Shown: positions 49,509 to 60,394 of the stretch, piece after piece
Position numbering within the stretch: position 1 is the first letter of the stretch
How the letters are laid out: each line of letters begins with the position of its first letter
From: Artocarpus heterophyllus
Lineage: Eukaryota > Streptophyta > Magnoliopsida > Rosales > Moraceae
Direction of reading: 5' to 3'
Length of the DNA stretch: 64,000 bases
NCBI GenBank assembly: GCA_025403435.1
Contig: CM046340.1
Location: 28,218,210 to 28,282,209 of the forward strand
The notes under the pieces: model-generated
Seen by the model: only the letters and a program-made list of their open reading frames with translations
What the model was told of the DNA's origin: nothing
Databases searched by the model: none
Position numbers and translations under genes: made by a program

Positions 49509-49706
49509 TGTTGGAATTAAAATATGAAATGCAGCGGAAGAAACGGATTGTTGACAAACAAAAATTTTCTAAAAAACTTTGTTAATCGGGAATAGCTATA
49601 TAATTTTAATAATAGAAAGCTTTAGGAATTTTACTAACCTTTTTGAATACTATCAGGGTATCTTAGCTTTCCTCTTTGACACCACGATCTTCCAATCCAG
49701 GCCTCC

Positions 49707-49711
49707 ACACC
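49707..49711. repeat. target-site duplication ACACC, left (Tat-type element)
   Basis: ACACC at 49707-49711 is repeated at 60390-60394, exactly flanking the TGTTGAG...ATCAACA ends. Confidence 0.94.
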
Positions 49712-50334
49712 TGTTGAGGGTAGCTCGGCACTCCCACCGAGGACATTAACTTTGGTGGTCGGCAAATAAGTTCGGCAAAAATGGCTACCGCCCGACCTGA
49801 CGAATTATGCTTCTTCCCGGGGAGCCTTCCACTGATCTGAGGGCACGCCCCCAAGAAGGCTGCCACCTCAGGGGATGAACTGTAGCTCGGGCCGGGCCAC
49901 GCTATTCATCATAACACGTCACTACCCATCCTTGTTGGCCAACACCAGGCAGGCGTGCTGTCGTCCGATAGAGTCCAATCCATTGGACTATGGACGCGAC
50001 ACTTGTCACCTATTGCTTGATACATTTTGATGTGACACCTGGGTAATGGGCAAAACCCATCTTGCACCCGATCCAGCTGGTGGCCTATAAATAGGATGCA
50101 TTTATGACGTTTTAGAGAGGAGAAACCTCTTCACATTTGATCAGCTGCCGACCTCTGCCGAACAGTTCTTGCCTTGAGCATCGGAGAGCCCTTGTATATT
50201 GACTAACCCCATTTCTCCGAATCATCCCTCTTGCAGGTACTCAGTTCCGACCAGGGGCAAGCTTAGAGGAGGTCAAAAGGTGTACAGTCACACCTGGGTG
50301 TTGATCCGACGCCGGACGGCGGCAAGCATCAACA
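49712..50334 (+). repeat. 5' LTR of the Tat-type element
   Basis: This 623-bp LTR starts TGTTGAGGGTAGCTCGG and ends CGGCAAGCATCAACA. The core promoter TATAAATA is at 50086-50093. Differences from the 3' LTR fall around 49800, 49869-49897, 49962-49968 and 50027. Confidence 0.96.
50086..50093 (+). promoter_or_regulatory. TATA box in 5' LTR of the Tat-type element
   Basis: TATAAATA in the context GGCCTATAAATAGGATG is conserved at 60141-60148 of the 3' LTR. Genomic RNA should start about 30 bp downstream. Confidence 0.75.
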
Positions 50335-50337
50335 TTT

Positions 50338-50354
50338 TGGCGCTAGAAGGAGGG
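50338..50354 (+). other. primer binding site of the Tat-type element
   Basis: TGGCGCTAGAAGGAGGG begins three bases after the 5' LTR. It is not initiator-Met-like. The TGGCGC start is usual for Tat elements, but the tRNA species was not identified. Confidence 0.7.
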
Positions 50355-50398
50355 CCGACGCGCCCCAATCCAAAGTTATTCTACCTCGGATTTCCGAA

Positions 50399-52147
50399 AT
50401 GACGACACGAGGTAACGTAAGAGATAGTACCGCCCGACATCAGGAGTCGGGCGACGTCAGGCATAAGCAACCATGGATAGAACGGCCCGGCAGCCGTCCT
50501 CGGACCGCCAGATCTCGGTCTGGCGGGCAAGGAAGCACGACAAGAGCTGAGTCGATGCAGGTCCGAGCTGCACATGACCCCATCCAGGAGCTCACAGATG
50601 CAGTTCGAATTTTAACTCGGCAGTTCGCGCAAGCCCGACAACAAGCTGCGCCAGAACCGCCACCCCCTGCCCAGGTTGACCAGGCAGAGGGTCGGCGTGA
50701 ACAGAGCGCCACCAACTGGGAGGACCGATCAGAGCAGTCCCCGGGATCCACCAGAGCGCCCCTGCTCGATAACAGACTGGTTCATGAACACCAGATCGGA
50801 CGTCAACCACCCTGCGTCCCTTCACCACAAGGTTCCAGGGCCTCGGTATTTGATCGGCTAGGGTACCGAGGGATTAACAGAAATCGCCAATGCGAAGTCG
50901 AAGGCCGTGCTGAGGGCGGAGTACCTTACCGCGTCGAACTGCCCGAAGATACGAATAGTCGCCAATTCCGAGTACTTGCAGCGACAGATCGATGAGATCC
51001 GTAATTGCAGGTTTGGTCTGGATGAGATCGGGGCGCAGGGTCCACCATTCCCGGATCACATAATGCGGGCACCCATGCCTGCCGAAGTTCAAGGTCCCAT
51101 AGATTAAGCCTTATGATGGGGCCACTAGACGCGGATGAGCATGCCGAAGCTCTTTCGCGGGCACATGCTGTTGCAAAATGCCAGTGACGCTGCGATGTGC
51201 AAAGCCTTCTCCCTCACCCTTACAGGCCCTGCTCGGTAGTGGTTCCGACGGCTCGAACCAGGGTCGATTTCTTCTTTTGGGCACTTAACCGACGCCTTCT
51301 CCGCTGCATTCTCTACAACCAGGACGCAGGAGGAAAGAAATAACTTCCTTGTACGCTGTCAAGCAGGGAGACGGCAAGTGTCAGGGATTACGTCAACCGA
51401 TTCACCCAGGCCGCTCTTGAGGTCAAGCATGTCGAAGATGAAACCCTCAAGCATATTTTTGTAGGGGGACTCCGAGACGAGAAGCTGACCTGGTCCCTGG
51501 CCTTTGAGCAGCCAAACACGTTTTCACAAATGCTCGGCTACACTCAAAGACATGCAGACGCTGCCGAGTATATGAAAAGCCACCAGGAGGAAGCTGGCCC
51601 GAGCGGGGCAAAAGAGGAAAGGAAGCAGAAAAAAGGCCCGAAGCAGGGTAGTGCCGAGCATGCCAAGAAGCAAAAGAAGGAGAAATCTGACAAGCCGAAG
51701 GGGCCGATGGGCAAGTTCCAAAACTACACACCTCTGGTGGCAACCATTGATGAGGTGCTCGCTCAGGTCGGCGACAAGAATCTGCTGACACCGCCGCCCA
51801 AGCTTCGAGGCTTTAGGGCTAAGCGTGACCAGTCAAAATTTTGCAAATTCCATCAGGATGTGGGTCATATGACCCGAGAATGCATCCAACTTAAGGACCA
51901 AATAGAAAGGCTGGTCCGAGAAGGTTTACTGCAGGAGTTTGTGGATAAAGCCATAAACCTGAGGGTGACCTCTGGAAGAAACGACTCGTCGGGCCGAGAA
52001 GTGCAGGGCCGGCCCAGAACCGATAGCGTGAACGCCCCGGAACCCCCAAATATCGTACACAGGATACTCGGCAGGCCTGTAGCCAGGGGACACATCGAGT
52101 GGGCGGCGAGCCTACGTCCGAGAAGCCCGGCGCATCGAACGGGGTGA
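50399..52147 (+). pseudogene. gag: gag of the Tat-type element, frameshifted
   Basis: Translation should start at ATG 50399 (MTTRGNVRDS). The N-terminal part is Arg/Gln/Pro-rich with a DAVRILTRQFAQARQQ helix. Near 50890 the meaningful frame shifts to one reading AEYLTASNCPKIRIVANSEY and GPPFPDHIMRAPMPAEVQGP, the start of the Tat capsid region. Stops follow at about 51106 and 51181. Capsid continues near 51360-51530 (VRDYVNRFTQAALEVKHVED). From 51530 the frame is open to 52147, with a Lys/Glu-rich linker and the Tat nucleocapsid motif CKFHQDVGHMTRECIQLKDQ. The five-base gap to the protease frame suggests gag and pol were in one reading unit. Confidence 0.87.
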
Positions 52148-52150
52148 TTT

Positions 52151-53657
52151 ATGAATGTCTCCGAGCACATCAATAAGATATGCCGCCAAGAAGACATCCC
52201 CATCACCTTCACTGAGGAGGAAGCAGACCGGCTGCTGCATCCCCACAACGATGCCTTGGTTTGCGAACTATCTATCGCCAACAACGTTGTACGACGTGTT
52301 TTAATTGACAATGGCAGTTCAGCAGACATCCTCTTTAAGCAGGCGTTTGATAGACTGAAGATTAGCAATGCGCCTTTAACCTCAGTTCGGACCCCACTTT
52401 TCGGCTTCGCGGGTGAGTGTGTCCGAGCAATCGGGAAGGTTAGTCTCCTGGTAACTTTTGGAGAAGAAGTTGCCAGGGTCACTCGGGTGGTCGACTTTTT
52501 GGTCGTCGACAAACCTTCTCAGTATAACATAATCATCGGCCGACCGACACTGAACGGACTAAAAGCCGTGGTCTCGACGTATCACCTGGCGATGAAGTTT
52601 CCAACCGATGGTGGCGTTGGAGTAATCCGCTCGTCCCAGGTGGATTCCCGGGCTTGCTATGCGAACGCAGTCCGGGTAGCCTCAGTCCAGCAGCAGGGAA
52701 TTCTGGCTGTGCACACAATCGACGAGATCGACCTTCCAACCGATCCGATGCCGAAGATGCTCGCGGACCTAGACCCCAGGTTTCTGGAGGAGGAAGTAAG
52801 GGGCACCCCGGTCGAAGACTTAGTACCGTTCTCCCTGGACCTCGAAAGGTCAGAACGCACAGTCCAACTCGGGACTCAGCTACAACCTGAGATCCGGGCC
52901 GACCTGGAATCCCTTCTTTCTGAGTACCGCGACGTTTTTGCATGGTCTCATGAAGACATGCCCGGCGTAGATCCGAGCATCATCAGCCATCGGCTTAACG
53001 TCCAACCTGGTCACAGGCCGGTGATACAAAGACGAAGAGCCTTCAACCCGGAGAGATATGCCGCGATAAATGATGAAGTCCAGAAACTATTGAAGGCTGG
53101 GTTGATCAGAGAGGTCAAATATCCAGAATGGTTGGCAAATGTTGTCCTCGTCAAAAAAGCGAATGGAAAGTAGGCGGGTCTGCATCGATTATACCGACCT
53201 TAACAAGACCTGCCCCAAGGATTGCTTCCCGCTTCCTTGGATAGACCAGCTCGTTGATGCCATAGCCGGACACGAGCTCTTGAGCTTTATGGACGCGTAT
53301 TCGGGTATAATCAGATAAGAATGGCCGAAGAGGACCAAATTAAAACCTCATTCGTTACCGACCAGGGTTTGTATTGTTACGTTGTGATGCCATTTGGTCT
53401 CAAGAACGCCAGAGCTACCTATCAACGACTCGTTAACAAAATGTTCGCTCGGCTGATCGGGAAAACTATGGAGGTCTACGTGGACGACATGTTAGTAAAA
53501 TCTATCCAAGCGATGGACCACATAGCCGACCTCCGAGCTAGCTTTGACATCCTCCAGGAGTATGGGATGAAACTCAACCCTGGCAAAATGCCGCTTTTGG
53601 CGTCAACTCTGGCAAATTCCTCGGATTTTTGGTTAACCGACGAGGAATCGAGGTGAA
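52151..53657 (+). pseudogene. pol: protease and reverse transcriptase of the Tat-type element
   Basis: Open from 52151 to 53173: a conserved ITFTEEEADRLLHPHNDALV lead-in, the protease active site LIDNGSSADILF near 52303, DFLVVDKPSQYNIIIGRPTL, then the RT fingers (HRPVIQRRRAFNPERYAAIN, VVLVKKANGK). A one-base insertion near 53171 and a one-base loss near 53310 put the palm segment CIDYTDLNKTCPKDCFPLP in another frame. RT continues in 53321-53656 with GLYCYVVMPFGLKNARATYQ and the intact catalytic YVDD near 53480. A further lesion is at about 53600-53656. Confidence 0.9.
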
Positions 53658-54750
53658 CCCGGCAAAAGCCCAGGCAATCATAGACATGCATTCTCCTCGG
53701 ATAGTAAAAGACGTGCAAAGGCTTACTGGCATGGTGGCCGCCTTATCAAGATTTGTCTCCCGGGCTACAGACAAGTGCCATCCTTTTTTCAAGGCGCTTA
53801 AGGGGAGGTTTGAGTGGAGCAGGGAGTGTGAAGACGCATTCCAAGGCTTAAAAACCTACCTAGCCACACCCCCGCTCCTGTCCAAACCTTCACCCGGTGA
53901 GATTTTAACCGCGTATTTAGCCGTCTCGGAGAAGGCTGTTAGCTCGGTGTTGATCCGAGATGAAGATGGAATTCAGAGACCCGTCTACTACACCAGCCAC
54001 GCGTTCCAAGGTACCGAGGAGCGCTATTCATCATTGGAAAAGCTGGCATTCGCCCTAATAACATCAGTTAGGAAACTTCGGCCGTATTACCAAGGCCATA
54101 CTGTTAAGATCCCGACCAAGTTCCCTCTCCGGCAAGTTCTACAGAGTCCGGAAATATCAGGTCGGATGGCCAAGTGGTCGGTTGAGTTGGGCTAGTATGA
54201 TATACATTTTGTGCCGAGAACGACAATAAAGGCTTAAGTCCTGGCGGACTTCCTTGCCGAATTTACAGAAGCTGGAAAGTTTGCTCCCCTAGTTGAGAAA
54301 TCGCCCATGGAGCAACCAGATACACCTAGCTGCAGTGAACAAGGCCTCTTCTCGGAGCCGAATTGGAAACTGCACGTCGATGGCTCGACCTTCGTCGATG
54401 GGTCGAGGGCAGGCTTGATTTTAACAAGCCCTAACGGATATAAGGTCATTTATGCCCTTCGCTTCGACTTCAAGACCTCAAATAACGAAGCGGAGTACGA
54501 AGCTTTACTGGCAGGTCTACGAATTGCCCGGGACCTCGAAGTTGATCGGCTGACCATCTATAGTGACTCAATGCTGGTGGTGCAGCAAGTCACGGGACGA
54601 TTCCAGGCCCGAGCAGAATCAATGACGGCGTATTTAAAAGAAGCGAAACGGTTGCTTGGATAATTCAAGTCCTACACTTTTGAGCAAATCCCCCGATCCG
54701 AGAACGCGGAAGCTGATGCCCTCGCTCGACTAGCCTCCGGGATAGGCGGA
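53658..54750 (+). pseudogene. pol: tandem RNase H domains of the Tat-type element
   Basis: The first RNase H (from about 53890) reads LTAYLAVSEKAVSSVLI; its first catalytic Asp is missing, usual for the degenerate gypsy-type domain of Tat elements. YYTSHAFQGTEERYSSLEKL follows. After stops at 54193-54195 and 54235 a second, intact-looking RNase H (54307-54663) shows LHVDGSTFVDGSRAGLIL, NNEAEYEALLAGLRIA and IYSDSMLVVQQVTGRF, carrying D, E and D catalytic positions. The second domain is the extra RNase H acquired by the Tat lineage. A stop at 54661-54663 separates it from the integrase lead-in (SENAEADALARLAS). Confidence 0.9.
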
Positions 54751-56069
54751 GTGGACCCGATATCCGTCCCTATTGAAAGACTCTCCGAACCAAGTGTCAG
54801 TAAAGAGGTCATGAGCCTGGAAGCCGAACAAAAATGCTCGTGGATGGACCCGATAATCCGGTACCTAACCCTATCCGAATTACCCGATAACCGGGAAGAA
54901 GCACGGCGGATACGTAACAGCTCAGCCCGGTATTCAATGATCCGGGAAAAGCTATACCGGCGCGGCTACTCAACGCCATGCCTGAGATGCTTGGATCCCC
55001 AGGAGGCAGAGTACTTAATGAAAGAGATTCATGAGGGCCTGTGTGGCAATCACTCCGGTGGACGCTCCTTGGCCCAGAAATGCCTACGGCAAGGTTACTA
55101 CTGGCCTAGTATGCAGCAAGACTGCGTGAGCTTTGCATGAAAATGCCTCAAATGCCAGCAATTTGCTCGAATACTAGGTTCGCACGCCGAGCCTTTAAAC
55201 CCGGTGACTTCAACATGGCCATTTGCAAAATGGGCCATCGACTTGATCGGACCACTCCCTCCGGCTCGTTGGCAATTCAGATATTGTGTCATCGCCATCG
55301 ACTATCTGACGAAATGGATTGAAGTCGAGCCTTGCACCAACATGACTGAAGCTAAGTGCACCAAATTCGTATGGAAAAATATCGTCTGTCGGTTCGAATC
55401 CCACACACTATCGTGACCGACAACGCTAAGCAATTTGACTCCTCGAGTTTACGACATTTGTGTGAGAAGCTCGGCATTAAGAAAGTCTTCTCTTCTCCGA
55501 GCTATCCATAGAGTAACGGCCAAGTGGAGGCCGTAAACAAGACAATTAAAGACAATCTGAAGAAGAAGCTCGAAAGGCTCAAGGGTGCGTGGATCGACGA
55601 GCTGCCCCAAGTGCTCTGGGCATACAGAACAACCGCGCGAGCTGCAACTGGCGAGACACCGTTCTCCCTGGTCTATGGGGCAGAGGCCGTCATCCCAGCT
55701 GAGGTTGGATTGCCGACCTTAAGGGTTGAGCAATACGAAGAGGAACTTAATGAAAGGTTCATGATGACCGAGCTCGACCTAGTTGAAGAAAAAAGGAACC
55801 GAGCATCCATCCGTAACACAGCCCGGAATCAGGTTGTAGCCTGGTATTACAACAAACGGGTTCAGCCGAGGAGCTTTAAGGTTGGTGACTTAGTAATGAA
55901 GAAAGTCACTGGTTCAGCAACCCGGTCTCGGGTCCTTTGGTCCGAAGTGGGAAGGACCTTTTAAAGTCGAAGGTGTCGTGCGATCAGGCACCTACAGGCT
56001 AGTCGATTTGGAGGGGAATCAGCTTGGGCATCCTTGGAATGCCGAGCTGTTAAAAAGATTCTATTCCTG
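54751..56069 (+). pseudogene. pol: integrase of the Tat-type element
   Basis: The zinc domain HEGLCGNHSGGRSLAQKCLR and YYWPSMQQDC leads, after a TGA at 55138-55140, into KCLKCQQF (HHCC). The core shows WAIDLIGPLPPARWQFRYCV and IDYLTKWIEVEP, then after a frameshift near 55400 VTDNAKQFDSSS and, past a TAG near 55509, SNGQVEAVNKTIKDNLKKKL (D, D, E). The open part 55524-55964 contains AYRTTARAATGETPFSLVYG and the C-terminal VGDLVMKKV. After one more shift it ends HPWNAELLKRFYS at TGA 56067-56069. No chromodomain is present, as expected for Tat. Confidence 0.9.
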
Positions 56070-56829
56070 AACAAGAACAGGAAATCAGAGCCAGATTCCT
56101 TTTTTGATCTCTGGCCACAATTCTTTTGTAACTAGACCTGCTGAGCAGGACTGGAAAAGTCAATGTAAATATTACATTCGTGGAACACAACTTCCCTAAT
56201 CTCATTCCGCCTGAGCAATGTTTTTAAGGGAAGTGTCAGGCCAAGACGCCGGAACCCCAGCTCGGAAGACAGGATGTTGACTCCCAGCCAAGGGCCATCC
56301 TCGTCAAACTGGACAGGGGGGCTAGTCGATATATGTATTGTCTGTCATGCAGACACCCTTAAGTTGCTCGGCACATTTATGTGTCCGATCAGTCCTATAC
56401 TTGTAAAGTTTCTTTGAAACTTCCACAAGTCTAGGGGGGCAACAGGGTAAGGGCAGCTGTACGCCGTTTACATTCTGCCCAACCGAGACCAGAAACCTAA
56501 ACTTGCTTTGATAACTAAGCAGAAGTGGATAACTACTCAGAACGACCGAGAACTGAAGTCTTCGGATCAACTGAGGACAGAGGTACTGGAATTAACCGAA
56601 AACAATCGCACCATTCACCTCTGCTAGGTCAATTGTCCCCCAGCCTGGGAATCTACCCGAGAAGTATCTAACCTTAAATGTTACATGGGATGTAAAAAAA
56701 AAACTACTACACGTAATCTAAAGTGGATACAAAATGGGAAAATGTAAATCGTTTAAATTTCTTTATTAAGGAGGTACAAGAAAGTCGGGCACCTCCTAAG
56801 CCCAATCACAAAAAGCGAGAAACAGAGGA
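56070..56829. other. non-coding spacer between pol and the antisense gene
   Basis: No protein domain on either strand. Two G-runs here, 56314-56325 and 56431-56440, share GGGGGGC with the true polypurine tract at 59755-59763 (the first also shares the following TA). The convergent end of the antisense gene lies at 56830. Confidence 0.6.
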
Positions 56830-57454
56830 TCAATCGGTCCGAGTCCCATCACCAGCTTGAGTCTTGTCCCTGGCCGCGCTGTCGTCTTGACCGCCCTCGG
56901 CAGCTTGCACATCCCCGCCGTCGTCACCGTCTACAACGACGACCTCCTCAACATCCCGTTGTTGCTCGGCCTCACCTTGGACCAGCTCGGCAATAACCGA
57001 CCAGTCGAATGCAGCGGCCTCGGGAGGCTTCTCTATCAGATGGTCGCAGAGATCCACCATTCCATCGAAGTAGAGATCGGTGTACTCGGGGGACGTCTTG
57101 AACTCCTCGACCGCAGTGGCTAGCTGATCCGGAAGCCCAGCCACGAATCGGTGATGCTCGGCTTGTAGAGTTGCCAGTCGTTCCTCTAGCCGAGCAGCTT
57201 TCTCCTCCTGCCGAGCGGCTATCTCCTCTTGCCGAGCAGCCTTATCCTCTGCCTCCTTTAGCCGCCTCAACATGTCCTCAGCCTCAGGACTTCGCCTTCT
57301 GAGCCTCCTCCTTGGCCCGACCTAATTCGTCCTTCGTGTCTTTGAGCTCTCTGTCGGAGTCCAACTTCAGGAGGAGGGTCTTCTTGTGCCTTTCTTGCTC
57401 CTTGTGGATCTCCCTCACCCCGATGGAGTGCGCCATGTGCACAACGGCACTCAG

Positions 57455-57533
57455 CTGTGAAAAGTACCAAGGGATAAGTTCTCGGCAACATTATAGGAAG
57501 TCCCTGTAACCATTAGTTGACTTGGATACTTAC
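57455..57533 (-). other. probable intron 2 of the antisense gene
   Basis: The reverse strand reads CCTCA-GTAAGTATCC at the donor and TACTTTTCACAG-CTGAG at the acceptor, 79 bp apart. The downstream exon opens LSAVVHMAHSIGVREI without stops for 57 codons, while the intron itself does not read as protein. Confidence 0.7.
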
Positions 57534-57907
57534 TGAGGCTGCCGATCAGAGTGCCAGGTTGCACAAATCGGGGAAGTCCTCACCCTAAATCTCCATAAAG
57601 AAGTCATTCGAGGGAGCCACGTCCCCGATGCGTTCAAGGAGCATCCCGCGGTAGTTCGGGCGCCTTCTTTGTCGGTTCTCGGAAGAACCTCTGGATGCCT
57701 CGTCTACTCGGCCGGCCTCTGACGAGGTCCTTATTGGCGGTTGCGGTGGAGCTTGGACTGATGTGGAGGTCTGCCCGGTACGTGTCGGAGCCTCGGGTGC
57801 TGGAGTCTGCTTACGCTTCTTGCTGGCTTCGGCGGCCTTGCCCTTGTCCTTCCTCTGTGTTGTCATCCGGGCAAGCCTGCCAGCGCGGGAGCTCGGTGCG
57901 GTCATTT

Positions 57908-57984
57908 CTGTACAAAGAAAGTCCGAGTTAAACAAAGGACGAAATAAAAGAGAACGGTGACTATAAATAAAGTTCTGGGCTGAC
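57908..57984 (-). other. probable intron 1 of the antisense gene
   Basis: Donor ATCGGAG-GTCAGCC and acceptor TTTCTTTGTACAG-AAATGACC lie 77 bp apart, with a pyrimidine-rich 3' end. The donor is weaker than that of intron 2, and the phase across it cannot be checked because exon 1 carries shifts. Confidence 0.55.
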
Positions 57985-59532
57985 CTCCGATCCGGAGTTG
58001 GCCCGATGGGTAAGGGAGCCTAATTACGCCCTCGAGGTTCTTCGTCGGCTACAGGTGGCCCCGCACTCGAGGGAAGCCACTGGACGAGTCCTCGGTACTG
58101 GACAATGAAGGCTCCCTCGTCGGCCACCCGGACCGGGAAGTGCTTGGCCCTGGAAGATCACCCATATGGGCAACAGTAACCTGCCCGATCTCCCGGGCAG
58201 GACGCCTAGCTCGGGGAAGACTGCTAGATTCCCCGAACCAACTGTATCTGGACAGGGTGTCCTTTCTCAGAAGAAAGGACTGTTGTCTGGTCGACTCGGG
58301 CTTTTCGAACAGCTCAGTCCACGGCCTCTATTACATGGCTCGGTGCCCAAGGGCGCTTAATCCAGACGTGCCCCAGCTCGAATGACCCCGGCACTTGTTC
58401 ATCCTCGGGGACAACTTCACCGGCTCGGGCTAAAAAGTTCCCCCCGACGTAAAACCATTCGTACTTCCACAGCTTGTCCGAGTCGGGGTTGCCCAGAATA
58501 AAGTCCTTTTTGAAGCCGGTGAAGTAGTACCAACCGGACTGCCGAGGAAACTTCTTCATCTTGAATACTTGCTTGAAGGCCTCCAGCGGCATCTCAGTAC
58601 TCCGGTGGTACTTCCACAAAATATACATCCCGATCAGCGACCTGTAGCTGTTCGGGTTTAATTGTGCCGGGCACACATTAAAGTCATTAAGCGCCCGGTG
58701 AAGGAAACGGTGCAGTGGCAGACGCAGCCCGGCCTTGAAGAACTAAGCGTAAAGTGTGATAAACCCCTTCGGCGCCTCTAAAGGTGAATCCCCCTCGCCA
58801 GGAACGACGAGATCCACATCAGCTGGAATACCATATTCGGCGCGCAGTGTCCCTAACCGCGACTCTGTAATCGCGCTCGTATATCCTGCCGCTGAGGTTT
58901 GCTCAGGACGGCTTATCCGATATGCTGTGACGCCCCGTACGCGGGTGGCCTGGACCTCCTGCTCCATCTCCGGCTGTTCTGCCCCTGCCTCCTCGGCCGC
59001 ATGCTCCTCATCGGAGGCATCAACCGTAATCACGCCTGCAACTTGGACGGGGGCCTCGGCATTCCGACCAGAGGTGCTCGGAGCGTCCTCCTGGGTTTGA
59101 AACTCGGTCCTCTCCCTTGGAAAAACTTGGGAATGGCCCGCTGTTGCCGCCCCAGTGTAAGGGTCTTGCTCCCTGGACGACCTGATAAGTTTGTGCCTGC
59201 CTAGCAAATCTAAAAATTCTTGCTCGGGCACGGTCTGGGAATCGACCCTTAGGATCTGCTCCAGCCACCTGGCCCCTTCCCGTCTATGGGACGCCACCTC
59301 GGCGTCAGATTGAGTCGAAGAAGAGCTACTGCTCTCCCCGCTGCTTTCTGACCATGAAGCCTCTACGTTTTGCGAGTCGGACAAATCACCCATTTCTCAC
59401 TCGGGAATTACCTGCTCGGGTTCTTGGTTGCTCGGTTGATATAATCCTCGGCTAGTACTTGAGCTCGGCAGCTAAAATTTCTCGTTCGTAAATTTTTGAA
59501 AATGAACTGCAAACTGCGGAGGGGAGGGGCCC

Positions 59533-59541
59533 TATTTATAG
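59533..59541 (-). promoter_or_regulatory. putative promoter of the antisense gene
   Basis: The reverse strand reads CTATAAATAGGGCCCC, an excellent TATA box about 140 bp upstream of the ATG at 59393. That leaves room for a short 5' UTR. It is separate from the LTR promoters and points the opposite way. Confidence 0.68.
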
Positions 59542-59754
59542 CCACTTTAAGCGGGAAGTTCGAGCGCGAAAACCCAAAAGGTGCAATTAATACGCCTGAC
59601 AGCCACACAGACGGCTGCGACGCGACACGCGTCCCCCGTCTGATCTGCGCGTCGTTTCACCTCACCCCGCTTCTAAGTGTCGCTTAGTCTTCTTCCTTTG
59701 AGCCGACCTCACCCGCTCGGCATAGTCCACCCGGCCGAACACCGACCAGGTGTA

Positions 59755-59763
59755 CTGGGGGGC
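59755..59763 (+). other. polypurine tract of the Tat-type element
   Basis: CTGGGGGGC, followed by TAA, immediately precedes the TGTTGAGGG start of the 3' LTR. Confidence 0.75.
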
Positions 59764-59766
59764 TAA

Positions 59767-60389
59767 TGTTGAGGGTAGCTCGGCACTCCCACCGAGGACA
59801 TTAACTTTGGTGGTCGGCAAATAAGTTCGGCAAAAATGGCTACCGCCCGACCCGACAAATTATGCTTCTTCCCGGGGAGCCTTCCACTGATCTGAGGGCA
59901 CGCCCCCAAGAAGGCTGCCACCTCGGGGGATGAATTGTAGCTCGGGCCAGGCCACGCTATTCATCATAACACGTCACTACCCATCCTTGTTGGCCAACAC
60001 CAGGCAGGCGTGCTGCCGTTCGATAGAGTCCAATCCATTGGACTATGGACGCGACACTTGTCACCTATTGCTTGATACACTTTGATGTGACACCTGGGTA
60101 ATGGGCAAAACCCATCTTGCACCCGATCCAGCTGGTGGCCTATAAATAGGATGCATTTATGACGTTTTAGAGAGGAGAAACCTCTTCACATTTGATCAGC
60201 TGCCGACCTCTGCCGAACAGTTCTTGCCTTGAGCATCGGAGAGCCCTTGTATATTGACTAACCCCATTTCTCCGAATCATCCCTCTTGCAGGTACTCAGT
60301 TCCGACCAGGGGCAAGCTTAGAGGAGGTCAAAAGGTGTACAGTCACACCTGGGTGTTGATCCGACGCCGGACGGCGGCAAGCATCAACA
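59767..60389 (+). repeat. 3' LTR of the Tat-type element
   Basis: This LTR is 623 bp, the same length as the 5' LTR, with eight base differences, all transitions, and no indels. TATAAATA is at 60141-60148. It is followed by the duplicate ACACC at 60390-60394. Confidence 0.96.
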
Positions 60390-60394
60390 ACACC
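60390..60394. repeat. target-site duplication ACACC, right (Tat-type element)
   Basis: Identical to 49707-49711. Confidence 0.94.

Larger units (their letters stand above)
56830..59393 (-). pseudogene. antisense accessory gene (PF04195-like, coiled coil), 3 exons, lesioned
   Basis: This reverse-strand gene lies between pol and the 3' LTR. Exon 1 starts at ATG 59393 (MGDLSDSQNVEASWSESS), is acidic and Ser-rich, then has one in-frame TAG (58741-58743) before a conserved block (RLPLHRFLHRALNDFNVCPA, SYRSLIGMYILWKYH, GWYYFTGFKKDFIL). That block resembles Pfam 'putative gypsy type transposon' PF04195, named from memory of the family. Shifts near 58320 and 58140 follow. Exon 2 (57907-57534) is basic with KKRKQTPAPEA, a possible nuclear signal. 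Exon 3 (57454-56830) is a coiled coil (EIHKEQERHKKTLLLKLDSD, RQEEIAARQEEKAARLEERL), shifted once near 57285, ending in an acidic tail. Consensus splice signals separate the exons. Function in Tat elements is unknown. Confidence 0.78.
59394..59766. other. promoter/leader of the antisense gene up to the 3' LTR
   Basis: Contains the antisense 5' UTR and TATA box (59533-59541) and, at its right end, the sense-strand polypurine tract. No other coding potential that I trust. Confidence 0.6.
49712..60389 (+). mobile_element. young Tat-type Ty3/gypsy element with antisense gene
   Basis: This 10,678-bp element has two 623-bp LTRs, a non-Met primer site, gag, protease, RT, two successive RNase H domains, integrase, a 3.7-kb segment holding a reverse-strand gene, and a polypurine tract. 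Dual RNase H and antisense genes before the 3' LTR are known in the plant Tat lineage (Ogre/Retand/Grande-like). By eye the LTRs differ at 8 of 623 positions, all transitions, so insertion is recent. Even so, pol has numerous stops and frameshifts, so it was probably mobilised in trans or decayed rapidly. GC content is visibly higher than in its surroundings. Confidence 0.93.

Noticed and set aside
51865..52943. Long reverse-strand open frames (about 215 and 136 codons) opposite gag and protease of the Tat-type element
   Set aside because: The forward frames there carry clear nucleocapsid and protease motifs. The reverse frames have no domain character and are shadows in GC-rich DNA.
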